NCBI RefSeq assembly: GCF_900143515.1
Contig: NZ_FSQT01000001.1
Location: 620,001-684,000 of the forward strand
Direction of reading: 5' to 3'
From: Micromonospora cremea
GTDB taxonomy: Bacteria > Actinomycetota > Actinomycetes > Mycobacteriales > Micromonosporaceae
Length of the DNA: 64,000 bases
Both the position numbers and the translations under genes were made by a program. Within the stretch, counting starts at the first letter, position 1, and every line of letters starts with the position of its first letter. This document shows positions 1-14,007 of this stretch, in pieces. A model generated the notes under the pieces. It had not been told where the DNA came from, ran no database searches, and saw only the letters and a program-made list of their open reading frames with translations.

Positions 1-177
1 ATCTCGCAAGCAGCACCACTGCATGGGTCCGGGTTGCGGTACTCGGGCGCTCTGATTAATCGGGCCAGCGTCGAAGCTGCCTCCGGTGCTGAAAGTGTCG
101 TCAGGTGCCCGAGGAATGTTTGGGTAGTACTCGATCGTTCGACGTTCTCTCCGCGATGAAGCACGGTGGACGCCAGT

Positions 178-207
178 GCGGCCGCCCGGGAGATCCCGAG
201 CGGCCGC
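178..207 (-). terminator. Hairpin downstream of the beta-glucosidase gene
   Basis: Near-perfect 30-base palindrome: GCGGCCGC arms at 178-185 and 200-207 with an inner CGGGA/TCCCG stem and one C/A mismatch. It starts 14 bases past the GH1 stop on the minus strand, so it probably ends the beta-glucoside operon transcript. There is no clear U-tract, which is common for actinomycete terminators. Confidence 0.6.
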
Positions 208-221
208 CCCGAGCGGCCGGG

Positions 222-1634
<1,413 letters not shown>

Positions 1635-1678
1635 GGTTCTCCTAGCGGTTGCGGGTAGTTCGGTCGGACGAAGGGAGG

Positions 1679-2679
<1,001 letters not shown>

Positions 2680-2683
<4 letters not shown>

Positions 2684-3729
2684 CGCACAACGTCCTCTCG
2701 GGTGGTGGCAGCCCGTGGCGTCGGGACGGACGGGGTCGGGGCCAGCACGGGGGTGAAGCCGACCCGCATCCGCACGCTGCGGCCGTCGGCGGTGCGGATC
2801 CGGGTTTTGCCGGCGCTGCGTAGCCGGGGGCTGACGAACTCGTCGATGCCGAAGTTGATCAGGGCGAGGGCGGTGCCGAGCACCGCGATGGCCAGCCCGG
2901 CCGGGACGAACCACCACCAGGCGCCCTGCGCGAGGGCCTGCTGGCCCTGGGCCCAGAACAGGATGGTGCCCCAGTTCCAGGACGAGATCGACGAGATGCC
3001 GATGAAGGCCAGGGTGATCTCCGACATGACGGCGAAGATGACGGTGCCGACGAAGCCGGACGCGATGATCGCGGTGAGGTTGGGCAGGATCTCGAACAGG
3101 ATGATGCGCCACGGCCGCTCGCCGGTGGCCCGGGCCGCCTCGACGTAGTCGCGGCGCCGCAGGGACAATGTCTGGGCGCGCAGCACCCGGGCGCCCCACG
3201 CCCACGAGGTGCAGCCGATGATGAGCGCGACCAGCGTGTCGCTGGCCTGCTCGACGATCGACGTCACGATGATGATCAGCGGCAGCGCGGGGATGACCAG
3301 GAACACGTTGGACAGGGCCGACAGGCCCTCGTCGGCCGCGCCGCCGATGTAGCCGGCGGTCACGCCGATGAGGATGGACAGGATCGTCGCCAGCACGCCG
3401 GCCACCAGTCCCACCACCATGACGCTGCGCGCGCCGACCAGGATCTGGCTGAAGATGTCCTGACCGAGGTGGGTGGTGCCGAACCAGTGCCGCAGCGACG
3501 GCGCCTGGAGCACGTCGCCGCTGCGCGCGTCCGGGTTGTACGGCGCCACCCACGGCCCGATCACCGCGAAGAGGCAGTAGATGCCCAGGATGACCAGCCC
3601 CGTGGCGGCCTTGGCGTTGGCGATGAACCGGAACCGGCGCCGCTTCGCCCGGCCCGGCGCGGCCGACGGCTGGGCCATCGCCCCCTGACCGGGGATGACC
3701 TGCTCGATGCTCGACGGTGAGATTGTCAT
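2680..3729 (-). CDS. ABC importer permease (OppC/DppC-like)
   Basis: A 349-residue integral membrane permease of the binding-protein-dependent transport family. A basic cytoplasmic N-terminus (GRAKRRRFRFI) precedes the first membrane segment; the next feature is the DppC-type motif GTTHLGQDIFSQILVGAR. Further hydrophobic segments follow, with the EAA loop at about EAARATGERPWRIILFEILPN. The last roughly 50 residues form an unusual polar tail (KTRIRTADGRSVRMRVG onward). It starts only 3 bases after the partner permease stop and overlaps the next ATPase start by four bases. With the permease at 3733-4710 it would form the transmembrane channel. Confidence 0.92.
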
Positions 3730-3732
3730 CGC

Positions 3733-4706
<974 letters not shown>

Positions 4707-4710
<4 letters not shown>

Positions 4711-5870
4711 CGTGTCTCCCCCCTGGCGGCGGTGTCGTCCCGCTCGACCGCCGCCGGCGGCGCTGGCACGGCCGGATCGGCGTCGGGCGCGGCGGAGCCG
4801 GGAGTGTCGGCGGCGACGGTGGCCGGGTCGTAAAGCCAGCAGGCCGCCCAGTGACCGAGCCGGTCGATGGTCAGCCGTGGCGGCAGGTCCACCGTGCAGC
4901 GCCGCATGGCGTGCGGACACCGGGGGTGGAACCGGCAGCCCGCGGGCGGGGTGATCAGGCTCGGCGGCTCGCCCTGACCGCGGTCCTCCCCGGCGGCCGC
5001 GTCGACGCCGGCGCCGTCGCCGGTGATGCGCTCGGGGTCCGGCGCCGAATCGGTGAGCAGCCGGGTGTACGGATGGGCCGGGTTCTGGGTGACGGTCTCG
5101 CTGTCGCCGCCCTCGACCATCCGGCCCGCGTACATCACGATCGTCTCGTCGGCGAAGTAGCGGGCCGAGGCGATGTCGTGCGTGATGTAGAGGATGGCGA
5201 TGTTGAGCCGCTCCTTGAGGTCTTGGAGCAGGTTGAGCACGCCGAGGCGGATCGACACGTCGAGCATGGAGACCGGCTCGTCGGCGAGGAGCACCTCCGG
5301 GTCGGCGCCGAGCGCCCGGGCGATGGCGACGCGCTGCCGCTGGCCGCCGGAGAGCTCGTGCGGGAAGGCGTCCAGGTAGCGCTCGGGCGGGGTGAGACTG
5401 ACCCGGGTGAGCAGCTTGCCGAGGGCCGCCTCCAGCTCCTCGGCGCCGCGCCCGGCGTTGCCGTGGATCCGCAGCGACCGGGTGAGGTGGTAGCGGACGG
5501 TGTGCACCGGATTCAACGACGCGAACGGGTCCTGCAGGATCAGCTGGACCCGCCGCACGTACGACCGGAACGGACGACCGCCGCGCACCCTGGTCGACGT
5601 GCCGTGCAGGCGGAGGTCGCCGGCGGTGCGGGGGTAGAGCTGGGCCAGCAGCCGGGCCACCGTGGACTTGCCGGAGCCGGACTCCCCGACCAGCGCGGTC
5701 ACCCGGCCGCGACGCAGCGCGAACGATACGTCGTCGACGGCGTGCACGACTGCCGGCGTCCGGGAGAAGAGGCCACGCAGCCGCCTGCGGACGGGGAAGT
5801 GCTTGGTCAGGCCGACGGCGTCCAGCACCACCTCGTCGGCCGGCGCCGCCGCGCTCTCGCTCAACGTCAT
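4707..5870 (-). CDS. Oligopeptide-type ABC importer ATPase (OppF-like)
   Basis: A 387-residue nucleotide-binding subunit with Walker [11 protein letters not shown]-loop in [16 protein letters not shown], signature LSGGQRQR, Walker [13 protein letters not shown] and H-loop YITHDIAS. It has the oligopeptide C-terminal extension ([11 protein letters not shown]), followed by a low-complexity Ala/Pro/Asp tail of about 45 residues that is not part of the fold. It lies 75 bases after the substrate-binding protein gene, across a strong hairpin, and overlaps the permease start downstream by four bases. It is the second ATPase of the importer. Confidence 0.92.
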
Positions 5871-5896
5871 GCCGAGTTCCTGTCTGAGTGTGGGGT

Positions 5897-5936
5897 GCGC
5901 CTCCCCGGCCGGCCGGGGAGCCGGCCGGGGAGGCGC
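5897..5936 (-). terminator. 16-bp hairpin between substrate-binding protein and ATPase genes
   Basis: Perfect inverted repeat: 16-base arms at 5897-5912 and 5921-5936 with an 8-base loop. It lies just past the substrate-binding protein stop. In importer operons such hairpins commonly cause partial termination or protect the 5' mRNA from decay, so that the binding protein is made in excess over the membrane parts; that role is inferred here. Confidence 0.7.
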
Positions 5937-5945
5937 TTGGCGAGG

Positions 5946-7622
<1,677 letters not shown>

Positions 7623-7745
7623 GGAGGTCTCCCTCGGTGCTCCCGCAATCCTCGAGCGGGATGTGGTGGATGGAGGGTGTGCGGTGTTGCCACCGGTGGG
7701 CGCGGTGCTCCGCCGGTGTGGGTGGTGGATACAGCGGTGGAGAGG

Positions 7746-8747
7746 TCAGGTAACGCCGGTCGAGGCGCGGACGGTGAACTTGGTGGGAATGACGGTCGGG
7801 GTGTCCGGCAGCGGCGTGCCGGCGAGGTGGGCGATGAGGGTGCGGGCGGCGGCCGCCCCCATCTCCCGCAACGGCTGACGGACCGAGCTCAGCGGTGGGT
7901 GGGTGTGCCCGGCCAGGGGCAGGTCGTCGAAGCCGACCACCGCCACGTCGTCCGGGACCCGCCGGCCGGCGTCGCGCAGCGCCTGGAGCGCCCCGGCGGC
8001 GGAGAGGTCGTTGTGCGCGAAGACGGCGTCGAACGGCACGCCGTCGGCGAGCAGGCGTTCCACCGCGATCCGCCCGCACTCAAAGGTGAAGTCGCCCTCC
8101 ACGACGAGGGCGGGGTCGATGGGCAGGCCGGCGTCGGCGTAGCCGTCCGCGAAGCCGGCCAGCCGCTCCCGGGTGCAGCCGAAGCGGCTCAGGCCGGTGA
8201 CGACCAGCGGCCGCTTCCGCCCGTGCGCCAGCAGGTGCGCCGCCGCGGCTCGCGCGCCGGACTCGTTGGTGGTGCGCACCGACGGGAAGCCGGGCTGGTG
8301 GCCGCGGTCGTCGATGAGGATGACCGGCAGGCCGCGCTCGTGCAGCTCGGTGATGTAGTCGAGGGTGCCCTCCGGCTCGACCACGAGCAGGCCGTCGAAG
8401 GACTTTGCGGAGACCTGGGAGGCGAACCGCCGCATCGACTCGTCGCCGTGGGTGCAGGTGAACAGCAGCATGCCGTACCCCTCGGCCTCGACCACGTCGG
8501 CCGCGCCCTGGAGCACCTCGCCCATCCAGGGCCAGGTCAGGGCGGGCACCAGCATGCCGACCACCCGGGTACGCCCGCGGGCCAGGCCGACCGCGCGGGC
8601 GCTCGGCACGTACCCGAGGGCGTTGATGACCGCGCGGACCCGGTCGGCGGTGCGGACGCGCACCTCGCCCTTGCCGTTGAGCACCCGGGAGACCGTCGTC
8701 TTGCTCACCCCCGCGCGGGCGGCGACATCGGCGATGGTTATCGGCAC
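7746..8747 (-). CDS. LacI family transcriptional regulator of the beta-glucoside operon
   Basis: A 333-residue LacI/GalR repressor. The helix-turn-helix and hinge are at residues 4-60 ([23 protein letters not shown]), followed by a periplasmic-binding-type sensor domain ending in [24 protein letters not shown]. It is the first gene of the same-strand series regulator, binding protein, importer, beta-glucosidase, so it probably represses the whole operon and itself until a beta-glucoside-derived inducer appears. Two adjacent pseudo-palindromes lie 39-62 bases upstream of the ATG at 8786-8809. Confidence 0.93.
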   Translation of the reverse strand: MPITIADVAARAGVSKTTVSRVLNGKGEVRVRTADRVRAVINALGYVPSARAVGLARGRTRVVGMLVPALTWPWMGEVLQGAADVVEAEGYGMLLFTCTHGDESMRRFASQVSAKSFDGLLVVEPEGTLDYITELHERGLPVILIDDRGHQPGFPSVRTTNESGARAAAAHLLAHGRKRPLVVTGLSRFGCTRERLAGFADGYADAGLPIDPALVVEGDFTFECGRIAVERLLADGVPFDAVFAHNDLSAAGALQALRDAGRRVPDDVAVVGFDDLPLAGHTHPPLSSVRQPLREMGAAAARTLIAHLAGTPLPDTPTVIPTKFTVRASTGVT

Positions 8748-8785
8748 GTCACGCTCCCGGGTCGAAGGGGTGAGGGCGTTGTTTC

Positions 8786-8809
8786 GGAACCGGTTGCGGA
8801 AGCGGTTCC
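8786..8809. promoter_or_regulatory. Paired LacI-type operator upstream of the lacI gene
   Basis: Two abutting 12-base pseudo-palindromes, GGAACCGGTTGC (8786-8797) and GGAAGCGGTTCC (8798-8809). Together they also form a larger inverted repeat, GGAACCG...CGGTTCC. The central CG and GGAA/TTCC arms are typical of LacI-family operators. The position just before the regulator gene suggests autoregulation. Confidence 0.6.
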
Positions 8810-9036
8810 GTCGCAGTCAACCGAAGTGGCGGCGGTCACGTCAATAACGGCCGCGTAACAAAACACGGCTAAGTTCGATACCTGAAAAAAGTCCCCATGG
8901 ACAGCGCGGCCGATCCAGGGTGTGGCCAGCGTCGATGCGAGAAAGCCGGGTCGTCCGCGAGGCGTGCCGGCGCCTACAGCTCCGTTGCGTTGAGCGTTGG
9001 CAAGATCGAGGCAGGCTTGAGCAGTGACGTCATCGA

Positions 9037-9285
9037 CCGAAGTCGGCGTTCGCCGGGTTCCGGTTCCCGCCGGAGGTGATCGTGGTCGCGGTCCGCTGGT
9101 ATCTGCGGTTCAACCTGTCCTATCGCGACGTTGAGGAGTTGCTGGTCGAGCGCGGCGTGGAGGTTGATCACGTCACCGTCTACCGATGGGTGCAGCGGCT
9201 CACGCCGCTCCTGGGCGACGCGGCCCGCCTTTGCCGGCACTCGCCAGGCGACAGGCGGCTCGTTGACGAGACGTACGTCAAGGTC
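9037..9285 (+). pseudogene. IS6 family transposase, N-terminal remnant
   Basis: The frame encodes FAGFRFPPEVIVVAVRWYLR, then SYRDVEELLVERGVEVDHVTVYRWVQR and LVDETYVKVNG, the N-terminal and first-Asp region of IS6/IS26-type DDE transposases. There is no proper start (a TGA sits at 9025-9027). The homology stops after VKVNG at about 9285, where an unrelated coding remnant begins in another frame. The remaining two thirds of the transposase, including the other catalytic acids, are missing. Confidence 0.75.
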
Positions 9286-9505
9286 AACGGAGGCGGACGT
9301 GTGCGACGTGGACCCCGGTTTCCCGCTCGCGGTTGAAGTCCGCGCCAGCCTGCGCGCGATGATCGACATCTGGCGCGGCTACTCGACATGGGCCGACGCC
9401 CTGCGTGGCGGCACGGTCGAGCTGCAGGGTCCGGAGGCGTTGCGCAGGGCGGTGCCCCACTGGTTCTCCCTGTCCCCGCTCGCGTCGGTGCCACGGCCGG
9501 CGTGA
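9286..9505 (+). pseudogene. HxlR-type regulator, C-terminal SCP2-like remnant
   Basis: The frame reads DVDPGFPLAVEVRASLRAMI, then DIWRGYSTWADALRGGTVEL and a terminal LSPLASVPRPA. This matches the C-terminal sterol-carrier-like half of a group of winged-helix HxlR regulators. The DNA-binding half is absent, replaced at about 9285 by the IS6 fragment. It is therefore a decapitated gene, probably cut by IS6-mediated deletion. Confidence 0.6.
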
Positions 9506-9544
9506 CGCGAGGCAGCGTCCGTTCTCGGCCACGGGGACGCGCTG

Positions 9545-9692
9545 TCAGACGGCGAGGACGGCGTACCGGCCGTTGCGGTCGAGCAGGCCCTGGTGCGTAC
9601 CCGATTCGATGATGCGTCCGTGGTCGACCACCGCGATCTGGTCGGCGTCGCGCAGGGTCGACAACCGGTAGGCGATCGTGATCGTGGTGCGG
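9545..9692 (-). pseudogene. ABC exporter ATPase, C-terminal remnant
   Basis: The minus frame encodes [20 protein letters not shown], then [26 protein letters not shown], the tail of an ABC exporter nucleotide-binding domain. The H-loop histidine of the usual AHRLST motif is Tyr here. Walker A, signature and Walker B are all missing, so the fragment is non-functional. Confidence 0.65.
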
Positions 9693-10047
9693 CGGTAGCG
9701 CGGGCAACGGCGGCGCTGGCGGGGTTGCCGGGATCGGTGCGCAGGATCACTTGCTGCATGCGGAGTTGCTGGTAGACCTACGCGGTCGTCAGTCGGACGG
9801 CGCGCCAGATCATTCCTTGCCGGCGTTGGGCTGCGCCGACGGCGTAGGCGACCCTTGCGTTGCGGCCGTGGCCTTCGGCGCGGCGGGTGCGGGTTTGGTC
9901 GAGGTTGTTTCGCGCGGCTGTCCGGTCGAGCGGGTAGGCCAGCGGCGTCCATCGGGCTACGGCGGGGTCGTCGAAGAGTTCGACGATGACGGGCAACCTC
10001 GAATGCAGGCGGAACGAGAATTGCCTGGGGCCCTCGCCAGCCAGCAC
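9693..10047 (-). pseudogene. GNAT acetyltransferase with in-frame amber codon
   Basis: In one minus-strand frame the sequence reads [31 protein letters not shown] and RAVRLTTA, then a TAG at 9778-9780. The same frame continues [18 protein letters not shown] and [10 protein letters not shown]. These are successive GNAT features, including the acetyl-CoA-binding QRRQG loop and the C-terminal [11 protein letters not shown] strand/helix. The middle (the segment before AYAVG) looks shortened. The amber codon, the internal deletion and the loss of the last residues into an ABC fragment show a dead gene. Confidence 0.6.
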
Positions 10048-10063
10048 GATCGTGGTGCCAGCG

Positions 10064-11167
10064 TCAGTCGAGGTCGAGGTCGATGTATGCGGGGTCGTGG
10101 TCGGAGCCGTCGCCGCTGATCTGCGTGCGGCGCATGACGTGCGCGGCAGTGACTGTCAGGTCCGGGCTGGTCCAGATCTGGTCGTAGAGGGCGTAGGTGG
10201 TGACGGCCTTGGCGCGGTGCCGGTAGGTCCAAATGGTGGGGGACAGGTCGACGAACGTGTCGTCGATCAGGGTGCCGTTGCGGTTGGGCCCGGCGACGGT
10301 GCTGCCCTGGTGGACCTGCTCTGCGAGGTCTGCATGGCGGAGCGCGGTGAGGGTCTCGGCGTCTGGTAGGTCGTTCAGGTCGCCGGTCACCACGATGCGG
10401 CGGGTCAGCCGCTGCCGGCGCAGGATCTGGGTGACCGCCTTGGCCTGTTCGCTGCGTCGTTCGGCGATGGCTTCTCGTTCGGCCGTGACCTCAGCCGGGG
10501 TGAGCGTGTGCTCGTCGGCGATGAAGTTGCTCTTGAGATGGTTGACGAACACGTGCAGGGGTTTGCCGTCGGGGGCGGCGATCTGCGCTTGGAGCAGGTC
10601 GCGGCCGAACACCGGCTCTCCTGATGGGGCGGGCCAGAACCGCCACGAGCTGATGCGGGTGATGGGCAGGCGGGAGCAGATGGCGACGTCGATGCGGCGC
10701 GGGTCGTTGCCTTCCACCACAACGCGGTAGCGGTAGTCGACGTCGAGGGGACGCAGGTCGTCGCGGTTGAATGTGTCCAGGGCGTCCTGGTCTTCGACTT
10801 CCTGCAGGCACAGCACATCGGCGTTCATGGCGGCGATGCGTTGGGCGATCCACGCCCGGGCTTTGGGGTCTTTGCCTTTGACGAGTTTGCCGCGGAAGGT
10901 GCGCAGCACGCCGCTCATGTGGGTGCCGTCAGGCAGGACCACCTCGACGACCGATGGTTGCCCGCTGCTGGCGTCCCCTGCGCCGCCCGTCGTGCCGTCG
11001 GCGGCGATCTCGGCGATCGGCGGGTTGGCGACGGTCCGCGGAATCTCTGCCTGGAACGACCAGCGAGAGAACAGGTTGTTGGCGTTGAACGTCGCGATCC
11101 TCACCGCCACCGCCCGCTTCCTCTGCCACGGATCAGCCCGCTTGATGCGCTCGACGATACGACCCAC
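10064..11167 (-). CDS. Endonuclease/exonuclease/phosphatase family protein
   Basis: A 367-residue member of the DNase I/EEP phosphohydrolase superfamily. Visible catalytic blocks are RIATFNANNLF (Asn), LCLQEVED (metal-binding Glu), ICSRLPI, VVTGDLNDLPD (Asp/Asn) and GSDHDPAYI (terminal Asp-His). There is no signal peptide, so it is likely cytoplasmic; the substrate (DNA, phospholipid or phosphoester) cannot be told. The natural start may be a little downstream, near VAVRIATFN, since the first roughly 20 basic residues precede the fold. It stands alone between pseudogenes and an intergenic gap. Confidence 0.85.
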   Translation of the reverse strand: MGRIVERIKRADPWQRKRAVAVRIATFNANNLFSRWSFQAEIPRTVANPPIAEIAADGTTGGAGDASSGQPSVVEVVLPDGTHMSGVLRTFRGKLVKGKDPKARAWIAQRIAAMNADVLCLQEVEDQDALDTFNRDDLRPLDVDYRYRVVVEGNDPRRIDVAICSRLPITRISSWRFWPAPSGEPVFGRDLLQAQIAAPDGKPLHVFVNHLKSNFIADEHTLTPAEVTAEREAIAERRSEQAKAVTQILRRQRLTRRIVVTGDLNDLPDAETLTALRHADLAEQVHQGSTVAGPNRNGTLIDDTFVDLSPTIWTYRHRAKAVTTYALYDQIWTSPDLTVTAAHVMRRTQISGDGSDHDPAYIDLDLD

Positions 11168-11590
11168 CCGCTCGAACGGGCATCAACTATCAGCAAGCCG
11201 CCAATCCCGGATCGGGCCTGTCCCGATCTGTGACCACTTCGGCGGACCCGAAGGCGTCAGCATTGGTGGCTCCCGCTTGTCAGGCGGGAGACGTCTGCAC
11301 ATGCCGAGAAGAGTGCGCCTCGGGAACCGCGCAGATCCGGCAGCGCATTAGTTGAGCCAGCCAGTTTCATCGCTGAGCACCGTGACATTCCTACCTGTTG
11401 ACCTGTGCGACAGGGTGCGCGGCCCTCTACTCTGAGCGATGGTTAGCTTGCTACGTCGAGGCCGGCCTCCACGCCCGGTACGCGATTCCGATCCCGCACG
11501 CCTCGGCCACGAGCACCACGGCCGTCCGGCGGTGCGCCGCGAGTAGCCGTTGCGGCTGGTCCGGATGAAGGGGTCAGAAATCTAGGCCGG
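11168..11590. other. Intergenic region without a recognisable gene
   Basis: About 420 bases between two minus-strand genes. No conserved coding frame, operator or strong hairpin was recognised. It should contain the promoter of the EEP-family gene, but no convincing -35/-10 pair was seen. Confidence 0.4.
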
Positions 11591-12586
11591 TCAGAGTCCT
11601 AGCAATTTTGCCTCGGCTTCGGCGGACAGGCCCGGGGCCGGTCGGTCCGATCGCCGCGGTGGCTCACGGTCTAGGCTGGACAACCAAGCCCAGGTATCCG
11701 CGATCGTCTCCGCCACCGGACGGCACCGCAGCCCCGCCGCGAGCGCCTTGGACACGTCGCCTCGGTGCAGGAGGTCGTGCAACTCGCCGGGCGGCAGCCA
11801 GATCGGCAACTCGGTCCAGGGCTCGACCCCGGCGGCGAGAACCGCCTCCGGGGTGACCCAATGTAGCTGCGTAACGTTGCCGGTCACCTGCACGCAGGTG
11901 TCGAGCAGCTCACCCATCGTGGTGTGTCCGGAATCGCTGACCACGTTGTACGGCCCACTCAACCCTGCCTTGACAGCGTCCAGGGTCCACTGGGCAAGGT
12001 CCCGCGCGTCGACGTACTGCAGGTCCAAGTCGTGCGGTCCGGGCGCCGGTACCGGGCCGCCCCGGGCGAGGCGACGCAGCCACCACGGCAGCCGACCCAC
12101 GTCCTCGTGTGGCCCCAGAATCAGACCGGCCCGTACCAGCAGGCTCCGGTTGCCGAAGGCGGCTTCGGCCGCAAGTTCCCCGCCGCGCTTGGCTGGCCCG
12201 TACTCGACCTCCTCGCCGTCGGCGCCGGCATCGGCGGAGGCCTCGACTAACGGGCCCTTCTCTGTGAGGTACCGCCCGCCCGGGTCGGCGTACACCGACC
12301 GGCTGGACATGTACGCATACCGGTCTACCCGGCCCTTGAGTAGCTGGGCCGCGTTGTGCACCGCGACCGGCGCCGCGCTCCAGGTGTCGACCGCGATGTC
12401 CCAATCGCCGTCGGCCAAGGTGGCCAAGCCGCCCGGCTGGTCCCGATCGCCGCGCAGGGAGGTGACGCCCGGCGGAGGTACGGTATGGCCCCGGTTGAAC
12501 ACCGTCACCTGTGCCCCGCGGGAGAGCGCCTCGGCGACGACGGCCCGACCGACGAAGTTGGTTCCGCCCAGGACCAGAAGCCTCAT
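11591..12586 (-). CDS. NAD-dependent epimerase/dehydratase family protein
   Basis: A 331-residue extended short-chain dehydrogenase. The Rossmann motif is LVLGGTNFVGRAVV at residues 3-16; the catalytic pair is in YGPAKRGGE (YxxxK). The C-terminal part resembles isoflavone-reductase or sugar-epimerase-like proteins of actinomycetes. ATG 12586 is preferred over an upstream in-frame start because the Rossmann strand begins at residue 3. It is monocistronic and divergent from the sugar operon that starts at 12880. Substrate unknown. Confidence 0.85.
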   Translation of the reverse strand: MRLLVLGGTNFVGRAVVAEALSRGAQVTVFNRGHTVPPPGVTSLRGDRDQPGGLATLADGDWDIAVDTWSAAPVAVHNAAQLLKGRVDRYAYMSSRSVYADPGGRYLTEKGPLVEASADAGADGEEVEYGPAKRGGELAAEAAFGNRSLLVRAGLILGPHEDVGRLPWWLRRLARGGPVPAPGPHDLDLQYVDARDLAQWTLDAVKAGLSGPYNVVSDSGHTTMGELLDTCVQVTGNVTQLHWVTPEAVLAAGVEPWTELPIWLPPGELHDLLHRGDVSKALAAGLRCRPVAETIADTWAWLSSLDREPPRRSDRPAPGLSAEAEAKLLGL

Positions 12587-12844
12587 GCCGCCGACTCTGC
12601 CCGCAGCCGGCCGACAGCGGAAGCGATCTACGCTCTCAGCGCAACGCCCAGGGGTTGTACACCAGCCGACCGAGTTGCTCACCGTCGGTGGCTGCGGTTG
12701 TCAGCAGCGTCTGGGGCGCCCGACCCGAGCCGGCTGGCGAGGATGGCCCTCCTCTGGGTCCATCCCTCGCCCGCGTTGTGCTCCGTCGGTCCGGACTTTC
12801 GTCATCAACCGTCTAACTATCCGCTGTGGCGGCATGACTTTTGG

Positions 12845-12880
12845 TTGACTACTACAGAAGTCGTCGCTACCGTCGACGTA
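12845..12880 (+). promoter_or_regulatory. Putative leaderless promoter of the Gfo/Idh/MocA-ABC operon
   Basis: TTGACT at 12845-12850 and TACCGT at 12869-12874 (matching TANNNT) are separated by 18 bases. The ATG follows 5 bases after the -10 box, so transcription would begin at or next to the start codon. No Shine-Dalgarno sequence precedes the ATG, consistent with a leaderless transcript, a common arrangement in actinobacteria. Confidence 0.5.
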
Positions 12881-14007
12881 TGTCTATGGCCGATCTGGCA
12901 ATGGCGTCCGATGGGCTCGAATCCGATCAGCAGACGGTGCGCGTGGCGGTTGTCGGCGCGGGATTCATGGGGCAGGTGCACGCGGAGGCGGCCCGGCGTG
13001 CCGGGGCACGTGTCGTCGCCGCGGTGGCGTCACGTCCCGACGGCGCCGCCGCCGCGGCTCGCGCCGTCGGCGCCGACGAGGGCTACCCGGACCTGGCGGC
13101 CCTGCTCGGCAACGCCCAGATCGACGTGCTGCACGTGTGTACGCCCAACGCGTCGCACGCCTCCGTCGTCGCCGCCGCGCTCTCCGCCGGCGTGCACGTC
13201 GTCTGCGAGAAACCACTCGCCACCGGGAGCGTCGAGGCCGCAGCGCTGGTGCAGGCGGCCGGAGTTCGGGTTGCCACGGTGCCATTCGTCTACCGCTTCC
13301 ACCCAGTGGTGCGCGAGTTGCGGGCCCGGCTGGCCGCCGGCGATGCCGGCGTCGTCGCCAGCGTGACCGGCAGCTACCTCCAGGACTGGCTGTCCCGCCC
13401 ATCCGACGACGACTGGCGGGTCGACGCGGCGCTCGGTGGGCCGTCGCGGGCGTTCGCCGACATCGGCTCGCATTGGTGCGACCTGTTCGAATTCGTGGCG
13501 GACGACCGGATCGCCCGCCTGTCCGCCCGCACCGCGGTCGTCCACGAGCGGGCCCGCAGCAACGGCACCCCCACCGAGGACCTGGCCGCCGTGCACTTCA
13601 CCACCGCCGCCGGCACGGTGGGCACGCTGGTGGTGTCGCAGGTCGCCGCGGGCCGCAAGAACCGGCTGCACCTGGAGCTGTCCGGCACCGAGGCGAGCTT
13701 CGGCTTCGACCAGGAGGATCCGGAGCGGCTGTGGGTCGGCCGGCGTGAGGGCGGCCAGACGGTGCTGCGTGACCCCGGAACACTGCACCCCTCCGCCGCC
13801 CGCTACGTCCGGCTGCCCGCCGGGCACGCGCAGGGCTACCAGGACTGCTTCGACGCGTTCGTCGCCGACACCTACCGGGCGGTGCGCGGCGAGGACGTCC
13901 CCGACGGCCTGCCCACGTTCACCGACGGCCTGCGCGCCGCCCGGATCACCGACACGGTGCTGGCCTCCGCGGCCGCGGACGGCGCGTGGACAGAGGTGCC
14001 GACATGA
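12880..14007 (+). CDS. Gfo/Idh/MocA family sugar dehydrogenase
   Basis: A 375-residue NAD(P)-dependent oxidoreductase. The Rossmann motif VVGAGFMGQVH is at about residues 26-36, the conserved EKPLA Lys loop near residue 110, and the C-terminal alpha/beta substrate domain contains DIGSHWCDL. Family members oxidise inositols, glycosides or sugar alcohols, often to 3-keto sugars. It is the first gene of a seven-gene operon with a sugar importer, an isomerase and an exported ThuA protein, which together resemble a 3-keto-glycoside pathway (inferred). The ATG at 12880 is supported by the leaderless promoter; ATGs at 12886 and 12901 are alternatives. Its stop overlaps the next start by four bases. 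Confidence 0.9.
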   Translation: MSMADLAMASDGLESDQQTVRVAVVGAGFMGQVHAEAARRAGARVVAAVASRPDGAAAAARAVGADEGYPDLAALLGNAQIDVLHVCTPNASHASVVAAALSAGVHVVCEKPLATGSVEAAALVQAAGVRVATVPFVYRFHPVVRELRARLAAGDAGVVASVTGSYLQDWLSRPSDDDWRVDAALGGPSRAFADIGSHWCDLFEFVADDRIARLSARTAVVHERARSNGTPTEDLAAVHFTTAAGTVGTLVVSQVAAGRKNRLHLELSGTEASFGFDQEDPERLWVGRREGGQTVLRDPGTLHPSAARYVRLPAGHAQGYQDCFDAFVADTYRAVRGEDVPDGLPTFTDGLRAARITDTVLASAAADGAWTEVPT

